64,000 bases of DNA from Trinickia acidisoli (GTDB taxonomy: Bacteria > Pseudomonadota > Gammaproteobacteria > Burkholderiales > Burkholderiaceae). The notes beneath the pieces were generated by a model. It was not told where the DNA came from and searched no databases. It was given only the letters and a program-made list of their open reading frames with translations. The translations under genes and the position numbers were made by a program. Location of the stretch: assembly GCF_017315725.1 (NCBI RefSeq), contig NZ_JAFLRG010000001.1:1860001-1924000 (forward strand), written 5' to 3'. This document shows, piece by piece, positions 27,175-35,813 of the stretch; the first letter of the stretch is position 1, and every line of letters starts with the position of its first letter.

Positions 27175-27567
27175 ATGGAACCCACTCGAATAACAGAAGA
27201 TCGGCTCATCGCTATCCAAGACGAATTGTCGGCTCGAGAGCCGATCTTTCATCGGCCTGAGTTCGGTGCGAGCCGCGCCGCCCTCGAGTCGATGACGGCC
27301 ACCGAGTTCTGGGAGGTCGGCGCGTCTGGACATCGCTACAGCAGAGCATACGTCCTCGACATTCTTGAGGATCGGTATGCCAACCCAATGGACGAAGTCT
27401 GGAAGACGGGAGACTTCTTCTGCCAGGAAATTGCGCCTGATACCTATCTGTTGACCTATACGCTGTTCCAGGAATCCAGCGTCACCCGTCGCGCAACGCT
27501 TTGGCGACGCTCGCCTGCGGGTTGGAAGATCGTCTACCACCAAGGAACGATCGTTCAATCCCCCTAG
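27175..27567 (+). CDS. NTF2-like protein (DUF4440 type)
   Basis: A 130-residue protein with the pattern of a DUF4440/SnoaL-like NTF2 fold: an N-terminal helix beginning with LIAIQDELSAREPIFHRPEF, then a central helix and beta-strands ending in RRSPAGWKIVYHQGTIV, the usual final strand pair. ATG 27175 fits the family start; an open frame extends about 200 bases further upstream but is not family-like. Such proteins are small enzymes or binding proteins with no predictable substrate. Confidence 0.75.
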   Translation: MEPTRITEDRLIAIQDELSAREPIFHRPEFGASRAALESMTATEFWEVGASGHRYSRAYVLDILEDRYANPMDEVWKTGDFFCQEIAPDTYLLTYTLFQESSVTRRATLWRRSPAGWKIVYHQGTIVQSP

Positions 27568-27894
27568 GGTGCCGGATGTTTGGAGGGCCCGACGCCGGCG
27601 AACCCACCTAACCACGTCTCAGGGCGTTGCCGCAGCAGAGACAGCGCTCAACCGAGAACTCAACTTTTGTTCAGTAAATTAAAGTTGGCTCATCGATGCA
27701 TCCTCTGTGGACCTCTATAAATTGGCGGGTTTTCCCTACTAACAGTGCCTGATTGTCCTGCTAGACTCCGATCAAAGTTTAGTGATTTTGTTTTGTAGCT
27801 AAACACAAGTATCGTCCAGACGATACCCGCATGGTCGTGCGGCAGGCTAGGGATGAACGCATCCATGGTCCTGCAAAAACAACGGAGACAGGCA
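27568..27894. other. regulatory region upstream of the dihydroxyacetone operon
   Basis: This 327-base region is A+T-rich between about 27660 and 27810 and ends with an 18-base palindrome (27809-27826). No gene is seen. It should carry the promoter of dhaL and the following genes. Confidence 0.45.
27809..27826. promoter_or_regulatory. perfect palindrome GTATCGTC-CA-GACGATAC
   Basis: Eight-base perfect arms with a 2-base centre, 69 bases upstream of the dhaL start. A likely operator for the regulator of the dihydroxyacetone cluster. Confidence 0.5.
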
Positions 27895-28509
27895 GTGGAG
27901 CAAGAGACACTAAAGGCGTTGCTTCAGGCTGTGGCGCGGACGGTGATTGCGCACGTCGAGGAGCTGACCGCACTCGATCAGGCCATCGGCGACGGTGATC
28001 ACGGACTCAACATGAAGCGTGGCTTTGAGCGCGTGGCGGAACTAGCGGGCGACATTTCGCAGCAGCCGCTCCCGCAGGCGCTGATGGAAGTCGGCAAGAC
28101 GCTGGTCATGACGGTCGGCGGTGCATCGGGGCCGCTCTATGGCACTTTCTTCATGACACTTGGAAAGGAGCTACCCGCAGAGCCCAACATCGACGACGTG
28201 CGCAACGCGGTCGATGCGGCGATTGCCGCGGTGGAGCGGCGCGGCAAATCGTCCGCGGGACAAAAGACCTTGCTTGATGTGCTCGTGCCTGTACACGAAG
28301 AGCTCCACGTCGGCACCGCGCACGTTCTCGATCGTGTCAAGCGCAGGGCGGCGGCGGCGGCCGATGCGACCATCCCGATGCTCGCGGTGCGGGGGCGGGC
28401 GTCGTTCCTCGGCGATCGATCGATTGGTCATATGGACCCGGGTGCGCGTTCGTCCGCACTGGTTATCACTGCTTTATGCGACTTTCTTGGAGATGGATAT
28501 CGTGCCTAA
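27895..28509 (+). CDS. dhaL: dihydroxyacetone kinase, ADP-binding subunit DhaL
   Basis: A 204-residue soluble protein that holds ADP and receives phosphate from DhaM, then phosphorylates dihydroxyacetone bound to DhaK. The nucleotide/Mg motif GDGDHG is at residues 32-37, and the later MTVGGASGPLYGT and PGARSSALV motifs are typical. I chose GTG 27895 because GGAG lies 7 bases before it; ATG 27853 would add 14 residues with a poor ribosome site. Length matches E. coli DhaL (210). It overlaps dhaM by 8 bases. Confidence 0.92.
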   Translation: MEQETLKALLQAVARTVIAHVEELTALDQAIGDGDHGLNMKRGFERVAELAGDISQQPLPQALMEVGKTLVMTVGGASGPLYGTFFMTLGKELPAEPNIDDVRNAVDAAIAAVERRGKSSAGQKTLLDVLVPVHEELHVGTAHVLDRVKRRAAAAADATIPMLAVRGRASFLGDRSIGHMDPGARSSALVITALCDFLGDGYRA

Positions 28510-28891
28510 CGTAGGAATTGTCATCGTGTCGCACTCGGCGAAGATTGCCGAGGGAACTGCGGATATGGTGCATCAGATGGTCGGCAACAGCGTGCCGGTT
28601 GCCTATACGGGCGGCAACGCGGATGGCGGACTCGGCACCGACGTCGGCGCGATCATTCAGGCGATTGACCGCGCATGGTCCGACGCAGGGGTTGTCGTTC
28701 TCGTCGATCTCGGGGGAGCCGAAACCAATAGTGAAATGGCGATCGAGATGCTCGAGGCCAACAGGCAGCACAAGGTCGTCCTTTGTGATGCGCCACTGGT
28801 TGAGGGCGCGGTCATTGCCGCGGCAGAGGCATCGGGTGGCGCGTCTATCGAGCAGGTCAAGAGCATGGCCGAAGAAATTCACCGGCAGTGA
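28502..28891 (+). CDS. dhaM: dihydroxyacetone kinase phosphotransfer subunit DhaM (single EIIA domain)
   Basis: A 129-residue EIIA-mannose-like domain. The phosphorylated histidine should be His11 in VIVSHSAKIAEG. GTG 28502 is preferred because GGAG sits 9 bases upstream; ATG 28493 directly abuts that site. E. coli DhaM is a larger fusion of EIIA, HPr and part of EI, whereas here only the EIIA domain is present and HPr and EI follow as separate genes. It phosphorylates ADP bound to DhaL. Confidence 0.9.
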   Translation: MPNVGIVIVSHSAKIAEGTADMVHQMVGNSVPVAYTGGNADGGLGTDVGAIIQAIDRAWSDAGVVVLVDLGGAETNSEMAIEMLEANRQHKVVLCDAPLVEGAVIAAAEASGGASIEQVKSMAEEIHRQ

Positions 28892-28907
28892 AAGAGGAGA
28901 AACATCA

Positions 28908-29228
28908 ATGTCGCATGCGGTTGCTATCGGAAGTGCCCGCTTGATCAATGAGACAGGGCTGCATGCCCGACCAAGCGTGAAGCTCACGCAGCTAGCGAAA
29001 TCCTTTGCTGGGCAGCTCGAGTTGGCGACTTCTCCAGATGGCCCCTGGATCAACGCAAAAAGTCCGGTGAAGGTGATGGCGTTTCAAGCCGAAATGGGCA
29101 TGTCGCTCTATTTTCGGGCGACAGGGGATGGCGCTGGGGATGCTGTCGCAGCGATGGTGGCGCTCGTCGAGCGAAACTTCGACGAGAACGATATTTGCCG
29201 GACTGACGGAGACCGAGATCATGGCTAG
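28908..29228 (+). CDS. HPr family phosphocarrier protein
   Basis: A 106-residue HPr-like protein with the active histidine His19 in TGLHARPSVKL. It has a few more C-terminal residues than standard HPr (about 88). ATG 28908 follows GAGGAGA. It lies between dhaM and a dedicated EI and overlaps the EI gene by 8 bases, so it should carry phosphate from that EI to DhaM. The regulatory serine region typical of Gram-positive HPr is not obvious (SPVKVMAFQAEM here). Confidence 0.9.
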   Translation: MSHAVAIGSARLINETGLHARPSVKLTQLAKSFAGQLELATSPDGPWINAKSPVKVMAFQAEMGMSLYFRATGDGAGDAVAAMVALVERNFDENDICRTDGDRDHG

Positions 29229-30867
29229 GCTGGTCCTGAAGGGGCGCCCTGCGTCGGTGGGGTTTGCCGCTGGTCCGCAGACGAGACTGGCGGTGGATGA
29301 CGTATCCGGACGCCGCGCTCCTCGCGCTGATACCGCTATCGAACTGGCGGATTTGCGTGCGGCGATCAAGTCTGCCACCGGTCAACTGCAAGCGTTGATC
29401 GAACGTGTCGATACCCATGGTGCCGAGATTATTGGATTTCAGATTGCCTTGGCGGAGGACGAGGAACTTTGCGAACCGATCTTCGCGGCGATCCGGCAAG
29501 GTGTCTGCGCCGACGAAGCATGGCGCGGGGCCATGGACGATGAGATCGAAACGTATGAGACCTCGCAGAACGACTATTTTCGTGCTCGCGCTTCGGATCT
29601 GAAAGATCTACGGGATCGGGTTCTGGCCTGTCTGTTTGGCGAAAGCGCCTCGGATGCGTTGCCAAGTGGCGCGGTGATCGTGGGCAGAGATCTTTCGCCT
29701 TCACGTTTTCTCTCGATCGATTGGACGCGTTGTAGCGCCATCGTGCTGACCGAAGGCAGTGTCACCAGCCACGTTGCCATGTTGGCGCGTGCCAAAGGCG
29801 TGCCGATGATCGTCGCTCTCCAAGGCAGCATCCCCGCCGACGCGAGCGAGATTCTCGTTGACGCCGTTGGCGGCTGTGTGATCGTTGCGCCGACCGATGA
29901 CGAACGGAAACAGTTTTGTCTGCATATGGAAAGTGACGCAGCGGAGCGCGTGGTGATCGAACGATCGGCACATCGAGCTGCTGTCACCCGAGATGGTGTC
30001 TTCGTGGCCGTATCGATCAACGTCGCCGATCTTGCGGAGCTCGATAAGCTCGACGCTGAGATTTGCGATGGCGTGGGTCTAGTGCGCACTGAACTGCTGT
30101 TTGCCGACGAGCCCGCGCAGCCAACCGAAGATTTTCAGTACGGCGCCTATCGCCGCATTCTGAATTGGGCGGCCGGGCGACCCGTGATCGTACGAACCCT
30201 CGATGCCGGCGGAGACAAGCCGATTGCCGGGCTGACCATCGACGGCGAGCGCAATCCGTTTCTCGGCGTGCGCGGTGTGCGTCTGTCGCTCGTCCGTCCG
30301 GAGCCGTTCCGCACTCAGCTACGTGCGCTCGCTCGGGCCGCTGTGCACGGCAATCTGAAGGTCATGGTGCCAATGGTGACGGTGCCTTCCGAGCTCGAGG
30401 CGGTGCGATCGATGTTCCATGAGGAAGTGCGGTTGCTGAAGCAAGCAGGGGTCGCAGCCAAGGTTCCTGCACTAGGCATGATGATCGAGGTGCCTGCGGC
30501 TGCGATCGCACCGGACGTGTTCAAGGCGGATTTCTTTTCCATCGGCTCGAATGACCTCACGCAATATGTGACGGCGGCGGGACGCGACAACGAGGCGGTT
30601 AGCGAACTTGCCGACCCGCTCAATCCCGGCGTGTTATGCCTGATCGCGAACGTGGTTCGATACGGCGAAACCGCCGGCATTAGCGTGAGCTTGTGCGGAG
30701 ACGCGGCCACCGATCCGAAGGTACTGCCGCAATTTCTCGCGTGTGGACTGAGATCGATCTCGGTGGGCATTGCAAGCGTTGGGCGGGTCAAAGCCGCCAT
30801 CGCGGAGATTGACTTAAGCGCGTTAAACCTGCCGCATCAGGCTGCATTCATCGAAAACACAATCTAG
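29221..30867 (+). CDS. PTS enzyme I (phosphoenolpyruvate-protein phosphotransferase)
   Basis: A 548-residue enzyme I that takes phosphate from phosphoenolpyruvate. The phosphorylated histidine is His184 in TEGSVTSHVAMLARAKG. The PEP-binding barrel follows with LVRTELLF, VRTLDAGGDKP and FSIGSNDLTQYV motifs, and the C-terminal SLCGDAATDP cysteine region is intact. It is slightly shorter than E. coli EI (575). Its position makes it a private phosphate donor for the dihydroxyacetone kinase, independent of any general PTS. Confidence 0.93.
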   Translation: MARLVLKGRPASVGFAAGPQTRLAVDDVSGRRAPRADTAIELADLRAAIKSATGQLQALIERVDTHGAEIIGFQIALAEDEELCEPIFAAIRQGVCADEAWRGAMDDEIETYETSQNDYFRARASDLKDLRDRVLACLFGESASDALPSGAVIVGRDLSPSRFLSIDWTRCSAIVLTEGSVTSHVAMLARAKGVPMIVALQGSIPADASEILVDAVGGCVIVAPTDDERKQFCLHMESDAAERVVIERSAHRAAVTRDGVFVAVSINVADLAELDKLDAEICDGVGLVRTELLFADEPAQPTEDFQYGAYRRILNWAAGRPVIVRTLDAGGDKPIAGLTIDGERNPFLGVRGVRLSLVRPEPFRTQLRALARAAVHGNLKVMVPMVTVPSELEAVRSMFHEEVRLLKQAGVAAKVPALGMMIEVPAAAIAPDVFKADFFSIGSNDLTQYVTAAGRDNEAVSELADPLNPGVLCLIANVVRYGETAGISVSLCGDAATDPKVLPQFLACGLRSISVGIASVGRVKAAIAEIDLSALNLPHQAAFIENTI

Positions 30868-30875
30868 AGCTCTTT

Positions 30876-31322
30876 ATGAACGACGAGAAGCCTCCGGCAC
30901 GGCAAGATCTGGTAGCCGAATATAAGCGCGTGTTGACGGGTGTTTTGGACAATCGTCCTTCGGGCACGCGCCAACACTTGGCTCAGGCGCTGGGAAAACA
31001 TCGTTCATTCGTCTCGCAGATTACTAATCCTGCGTACACGACGCCGATTCCGGTTGACCATCTGAACACGATATTTTCCGTCTGCCATTTTTCTGCCGCG
31101 GAACGGAGTGCTTTTCTCGATCTCTATCGCCAGGCCCATCCTCGACGCCATGTGCGCACGGACACAGCGCACAGGACTCGTACGATCAGCGTGACATTGC
31201 CCGATCTCGACGATGCCGAGCTGAATCTCAAGATGGATCACCTGGTTGCCGATTTCGCCCGAACACTTGCACAAATGGCGAACACACTTGCTTCGCCGCG
31301 ACAACACGAGGAGGAGACGTAA
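30876..31322 (+). CDS. small HTH-type regulator in the dha operon
   Basis: A 148-residue protein with a lambda-repressor-like helix-turn-helix region near residues 28-55 (GTRQHLAQALGKHRSFVSQI) and a C-terminal helical tail (LKMDHLVADFARTLAQMANT) that could mediate dimerisation. I do not recognise a named family. It lies 8 bases after the EI gene and its stop overlaps the dhaK start by one base, so it is made with the kinase subunits. It is a candidate for binding the 27809-27826 palindrome; this is inference. Confidence 0.7.
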   Translation: MNDEKPPARQDLVAEYKRVLTGVLDNRPSGTRQHLAQALGKHRSFVSQITNPAYTTPIPVDHLNTIFSVCHFSAAERSAFLDLYRQAHPRRHVRTDTAHRTRTISVTLPDLDDAELNLKMDHLVADFARTLAQMANTLASPRQHEEET

Positions 31323-32308
31323 TGAAAAAGCTGATCAACGCGCCTGAGAAGGTGCTTTCGGAATCGCTCGATGGTTTTGCTGCCGCTCATGCGGACATCG
31401 TCACGCTCGGTGCCGAGAAAAAATTCGTCCGCCGCAAAACGCTCAAGCCAGGCAAGGTTGGCCTCATATCGGGGGGCGGGGCAGGACACGAGCCGCTGCA
31501 TGCCGGGTTCGTCGGCGCCGGCATGTTGGATGCCGCGTGCCCGGGCCAGATCTTCACGTCGCCGACCCCCGACCAGATCGCGGCAGCAATCGATGCTATC
31601 GATACCGGTGCGGGCAGCTTGCTCATCGTCAAGAATTATGAAGGCGACGTGATGAACTTCGAGATGGCGGCTGAACTCGCCAATGGGAAGGTTCTAACCG
31701 TTTTGGTGGACGATGACGTTGCCGTCGAGAAGTCCACTTACTCCACGGGTCGCCGCGGTGTGGCCGGCACGCTCGTGGTGGAGAAGCTCGTGGGTGCCGC
31801 AGCCGAAGAGGGGCGGACGCTTAAAGAGCTTCATGCGCTGGCGCAGGCTGTGAATAGCCGCACCCGCTCGATGGGCGTTGCATTGACCTCGTGCACCGTG
31901 CCCGCCGCAGGTACCCCGACGTTCACGCTCGGCGACGACGAAATGGAAATGGGCGTGGGCATTCACGGGGAACCCGGCCGTCGCCGCGTCAAACTGGAAA
32001 GCGCGGACGCGATCGCAGCCGAGTTGGTCGAGTCGATTGTCCATGATCTCGAGCCACGCAACGGGCGCGATTGCCTGCTGCTCGTCAATGGCTTCGGCGG
32101 CACCCCGTTGGTAGAGCTTTATTTGATGGTGAACGCCGCTACGCGAATTCTGCGCGGCCGAGGTATTTCGGTTAGCCGTTTCCTGACCGGCAATTATGTG
32201 ACTTCACTAGAGATGGCGGGCTGCTCGATTACGCTGACAGAACTCGATAGTGAGTTTGCACGGCTCTGGGATGCGCCGGTTCATACCGCGGCGCTGAACT
32301 GGAGATAA
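31322..32308 (+). CDS. dhaK: dihydroxyacetone kinase substrate-binding subunit DhaK
   Basis: A 328-residue subunit that binds dihydroxyacetone covalently through a histidine. The substrate loop GGGAGHEP is at residues 51-58 and the covalent histidine is in MGVGIHGEPG (about residue 213). The start has GAGGAG upstream. It completes the PTS-type kinase with the upstream DhaL, DhaM, HPr and EI. The product, dihydroxyacetone phosphate, would feed the triosephosphate isomerase encoded at 34988. Confidence 0.94.
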   Translation: MKKLINAPEKVLSESLDGFAAAHADIVTLGAEKKFVRRKTLKPGKVGLISGGGAGHEPLHAGFVGAGMLDAACPGQIFTSPTPDQIAAAIDAIDTGAGSLLIVKNYEGDVMNFEMAAELANGKVLTVLVDDDVAVEKSTYSTGRRGVAGTLVVEKLVGAAAEEGRTLKELHALAQAVNSRTRSMGVALTSCTVPAAGTPTFTLGDDEMEMGVGIHGEPGRRRVKLESADAIAAELVESIVHDLEPRNGRDCLLLVNGFGGTPLVELYLMVNAATRILRGRGISVSRFLTGNYVTSLEMAGCSITLTELDSEFARLWDAPVHTAALNWR

Positions 32309-32335
32309 TTTCAAGCTAAAGGATGGAGAGAGACA

Positions 32336-33058
32336 ATGGAAAACGGATTTGTTGGAGAACTGATTGGGACCGCTATCCTCGTTTTAATGGGAAACGGCGT
32401 AGTGTCGAACGTGCTGTTGACGAAGTCAAAAGGACAAAACTCAGGCTGGATCGTCATTGCCACCGGCTGGGCTTTCGCGGTGCTCGCCGGCGTGGTGACT
32501 GCCGTGGCACTCGGTAGTCAGGGCCACCTCAACCCGGCAGTAACCCTCGCGTTCTTCGCGTTGGGGCACTTCCCGAAAGATGAGCTTCTGCCGTATCTCT
32601 CTGGGCAACTCATCGGAGCCATTTTAGGTGCCGTGCTGGTTTGGTTGGCCTATCTCGCGCATTGGAAAAACACCGAGGATGCCGGAATCAAGCTCGCCTG
32701 TTTCTCGACCGGTCCCGCAATCCGCGCGCCGTTTGCCAACATGCTCACTGAATTCATCGGCACGTTTGTCTTGGTCTTTTTGGTCGTCGCGATTTTCAAC
32801 AAGTCGGTGGGGACGACCGGCGTGCTTGGCCCGCTGACGGTGGCGCTGATCGTGTACGGCATTGGACTTTCGCTTGGCGGCCCGACCGGCTTCGCGATCA
32901 ATCCGGCTCGCGATTTCGGGGCGCGCATCGCTCATTCGATCTTGCCGATTCCCGGCAAGGGATCGTCTGATTGGTCATATGCCTGGGTGCCTGTCGTCGG
33001 TCCGATTCTTGGCGGTATCAGCGCAATCGGGGTCGCCAGACTCGCCGGGATGATGTGA
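32336..33058 (+). CDS. glpF: aquaglyceroporin (MIP family, GlpF-like)
   Basis: A 240-residue channel with six membrane segments and two NPA boxes: HLNPAVTLAFFAL (NPA 66-68) and FAINPARDFGARI (NPA 189-191). The aspartate following the second box is the mark of glycerol-type channels. It should allow glycerol, dihydroxyacetone or a similar small polyol to enter the cell for the kinases on either side. Ribosome site GGAGAG. The exact solute cannot be told. Confidence 0.9.
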   Translation: MENGFVGELIGTAILVLMGNGVVSNVLLTKSKGQNSGWIVIATGWAFAVLAGVVTAVALGSQGHLNPAVTLAFFALGHFPKDELLPYLSGQLIGAILGAVLVWLAYLAHWKNTEDAGIKLACFSTGPAIRAPFANMLTEFIGTFVLVFLVVAIFNKSVGTTGVLGPLTVALIVYGIGLSLGGPTGFAINPARDFGARIAHSILPIPGKGSSDWSYAWVPVVGPILGGISAIGVARLAGMM

Positions 33059-33140
33059 TCGCACCGGGAAGCCTTTCGATGGACCTTCGATTCCGTGCCC
33101 CGAAGATTCCTATGCATAAGAAATAGAAGCAGATCCGCAT

Positions 33141-33163
33141 GTGCGCGTGATTCTCATGCGCAC
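33141..33163. terminator. hairpin between glpF and the second kinase
   Basis: GTGCGCGTGA-TTC-TCATGCGCAC with one mismatch, in the 187-base gap after glpF. There is no T tract, so it may be an RNA processing or attenuation element rather than a true terminator. Confidence 0.35.
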
Positions 33164-33245
33164 GCCTCAGTGAGTGACGCTACATGAGTTTGGATGCCTC
33201 ATGGGCTACGGCTATCGCCTCTGAAACGCTAGCAAGAGATTGCAA

Positions 33246-34961
33246 ATGAAGAAACTTATCAATGATCCGTCCTTAGTTGTTCGCCAGATGCTTGAAGGGA
33301 TAGCACGACAGGCTCCACACGTCGCTATTCTGGGCGACGAGAACGTCCTGGTTCGGCATGGGCTGCCTATTGCGTCGGAACGACCCGTTGCGCTTATCTC
33401 GGGCGGCGGCAGTGGGCATGAGCCGGCACATGGTGGATACGTAGGCAATGGGATGCTCAGTGCAGCCGTGTGCGGCGAGGTTTTCACCTCCCCCCCCACC
33501 GACGCAGTGCTTGCGGCAATTCACGCGACCGGTGGAGAGAACGGTGTCCTGCTTATCGTGAAGAACTACACCGGTGACCGTCTCAATTTCGGTCTCGCCG
33601 CCGAGTTGGCGAGATCCGAGGGAATCCCGGTTGAAATCGTGACGGTAGCCGACGACGTGTCGCTACGCGGTCGCATAGAGCGCCATCAGCGTCGAGGTAT
33701 CGCAGGTACCGTGTTGGTCCATAAGATTGCGGGGGCTGCTGCGGCTCAGGGGCAATCCTTGGATCAGGTGGCCGCGGTTGCACGGAAGACGTCTGCCAAC
33801 CTTGGAACAATGGGCGTCGCGCTCAACGGATGTACGTTACCTGGCGCGGAAAAGGCAGGCTTCCACCTCGCGGACGACGAGATTGAATTGGGTCTGGGCA
33901 TTCATGGCGAGAAGGGAGTCGAGCGTACCGCTCCGATGCAAGCCGGCGAACTGGCGGAAACGCTCCTCGCCAACATTATCGAAGACTTGGCATTGAAAGC
34001 CGGCGAACGTGTCGCACTGCTGGTGAACGGGCTGGGCGCCACGCCGCAGATGGAGTTGTCGATCGTTTTGCGGGATGCATTCGAGAGCCTGAATCGCCGA
34101 AGCCTCATCGTCGAGCGGGCGTGGGCAGGCACATTCCTGTCGGCCCTCGATATGCCCGGCTGCTCCATCTCGCTGCTGCGCTTGGATGATGAAATGCTGG
34201 CGTTGCTGGATGCCGATACCGAAGCGCATGCATGGCCCGGCGTCGGGACCGTCAATCACCATATCCGTCTCGAGCCCGCGAGCACGGCGCCTGATTCGGC
34301 GACCGGCAAGCCGGACGTGGGCGATGGCAGCCACGGATGGTCCGATAGGCTCAGACCGGCATTGCAGGCAGTCGCGCACGCGTTGATCGAGAAGGAAGCC
34401 ATCCTGACAGAACTCGACACGAAGGCCGGTGATGGTGATCTCGGGGCCAGCATGAGGCGCGCGGCGGAAGCCATTCTTGCCGTTCCGTCCGCGGCGCTTG
34501 TCACCCCCGACAAAGCGCTTGCTGCCCTTGGCATGGCGTTGCGCAGAGCGATCGCGGGCAGTTCGGGGCCGTTCTATGCCACGGCCCTGCTTCGGGCCGC
34601 CCGCACGCTGGCGGATCATCCGAACCCGACTGCACTCGATTGGGCTGCGGCGATGGCCAGCGCGGCCGACGCCATCGGTGAATTGGGAGGCGCGAAACCT
34701 GGCGATCGCACCATGCTCGATGCTTTGGTACCCGCCGCCGCCGCATTCGAGCGTGCGCTGAAATCCGGACAGGATGTCGCTAAAGCATGGGCGGTTGCAG
34801 TGGGCGCTGCTCAGTCGGGGGCGCAAGAGACGGCACATATGACGCCACGCGCGGGACGGGCAAGCTATCTGGGGGCACGTGCGATCGGCTCTCCTGATGG
34901 TGGGGCCGTCGCGGTCGCCTGTTGGCTGAAGGCTTTACAACCGTACATCGCCGCACGTTAG
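33246..34961 (+). CDS. ATP-dependent dihydroxyacetone-type kinase (DhaK-DhaL fusion)
   Basis: A 571-residue single-chain kinase. Residues 1 to about 330 are a DhaK domain (GGGSGHEPAHGGYVGNGML and LGLGIHGEKG with the covalent histidine), and about 360-571 are a DhaL domain with GDGDLG. Single-chain forms use ATP, unlike the PTS enzyme encoded just upstream. Members of this group phosphorylate dihydroxyacetone, glyceraldehyde or erythrulose. It is followed 26 bases later by a triosephosphate isomerase, so it feeds the same pathway. The start ATG 33246 is supported by the DhaK-like MKKLIND opening. Confidence 0.9.
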   Translation: MKKLINDPSLVVRQMLEGIARQAPHVAILGDENVLVRHGLPIASERPVALISGGGSGHEPAHGGYVGNGMLSAAVCGEVFTSPPTDAVLAAIHATGGENGVLLIVKNYTGDRLNFGLAAELARSEGIPVEIVTVADDVSLRGRIERHQRRGIAGTVLVHKIAGAAAAQGQSLDQVAAVARKTSANLGTMGVALNGCTLPGAEKAGFHLADDEIELGLGIHGEKGVERTAPMQAGELAETLLANIIEDLALKAGERVALLVNGLGATPQMELSIVLRDAFESLNRRSLIVERAWAGTFLSALDMPGCSISLLRLDDEMLALLDADTEAHAWPGVGTVNHHIRLEPASTAPDSATGKPDVGDGSHGWSDRLRPALQAVAHALIEKEAILTELDTKAGDGDLGASMRRAAEAILAVPSAALVTPDKALAALGMALRRAIAGSSGPFYATALLRAARTLADHPNPTALDWAAAMASAADAIGELGGAKPGDRTMLDALVPAAAAFERALKSGQDVAKAWAVAVGAAQSGAQETAHMTPRAGRASYLGARAIGSPDGGAVAVACWLKALQPYIAAR

Positions 34962-34987
34962 CGAGCCGTTGGAATCAAGAGAGAACA

Positions 34988-35755
34988 ATGCCAAGGAAGC
35001 GGGTGATCGGTAACTGGAAAATGAACGGGACGATTGCGTCCAATGCCCGTTTGCTGCGCGAAATCAAGGACGATATGGCGATTGCAGCGTTGACGATCGA
35101 TGCGGCTGTGTGCGTTCCGTTCCTCCATGTCTCCGAGACGCAAAGGATTTTGACGGGCACCGCACTTAAATGGGGGGTGCAGGACATTTCGGCGTTTCGC
35201 GAAGGCGCCTACACCGGTGAAATCTCCGCAGACATGGTGGCGGAGTTCGGCGCGACGTATGCAATCGTCGGGCACTCCGAACGTCGGTCGCATCACGCCG
35301 AGGCGCTGACGACAGTCGGGGCAAAAGCACTTCGAGCCATCGAGGCGGGTATCACGCCTGTCGTCTGTGTTGGCGAGACGCTTCGAGAGCGAGAGGACGG
35401 GGCCGCCAGGGAAACCGTGGAAACACAATTGCTAGCCGTACTCGACTCGCTTCCGGCCGATCAGATGCATAGCCTCGTCCTCGCCTATGAACCGGTCTGG
35501 GCAATCGGAACAGGGCGCAGCGCAAGCCCTCGGCAGGCGCAGGAAATGCATGAGTTTCTTCGAAGGTTGTTGCGAACGCGATCAGAATCACTGGCTGACA
35601 CAACGATCCTTTACGGGGGCAGCGTGAAGCCTGCCGCCGCCGCAGATCTGTTCGCGCAGAACGACATCGACGGAGCCTTGGTGGGCGGCGCTTCTCTTGA
35701 AGCGGGACCGTTTCTCGACATTATCCGTCTGGCGGCAAACCATGCGGGTGCGTAG
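34988..35755 (+). CDS. tpiA: triosephosphate isomerase
   Basis: A 255-residue TIM-barrel enzyme with all active-site motifs: lysine in GNWKMN, histidine in VGHSERR, glutamate in AYEPVWAIGTGR, and the phosphate loop YGGSVKP. It interconverts dihydroxyacetone phosphate and glyceraldehyde 3-phosphate. Being inside the kinase cluster, it is probably a second copy dedicated to this route, with the housekeeping gene elsewhere. Relatives of this enzyme also act on erythrulose phosphates, so that alternative remains open. Confidence 0.92.
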   Translation: MPRKRVIGNWKMNGTIASNARLLREIKDDMAIAALTIDAAVCVPFLHVSETQRILTGTALKWGVQDISAFREGAYTGEISADMVAEFGATYAIVGHSERRSHHAEALTTVGAKALRAIEAGITPVVCVGETLREREDGAARETVETQLLAVLDSLPADQMHSLVLAYEPVWAIGTGRSASPRQAQEMHEFLRRLLRTRSESLADTTILYGGSVKPAAAADLFAQNDIDGALVGGASLEAGPFLDIIRLAANHAGA

Positions 35756-35813
35756 CCGTACATCGCCGTAGTCAGCATTTCCCCGTATTTGGCGTCGAGA
35801 TTATCCGCTTCTC

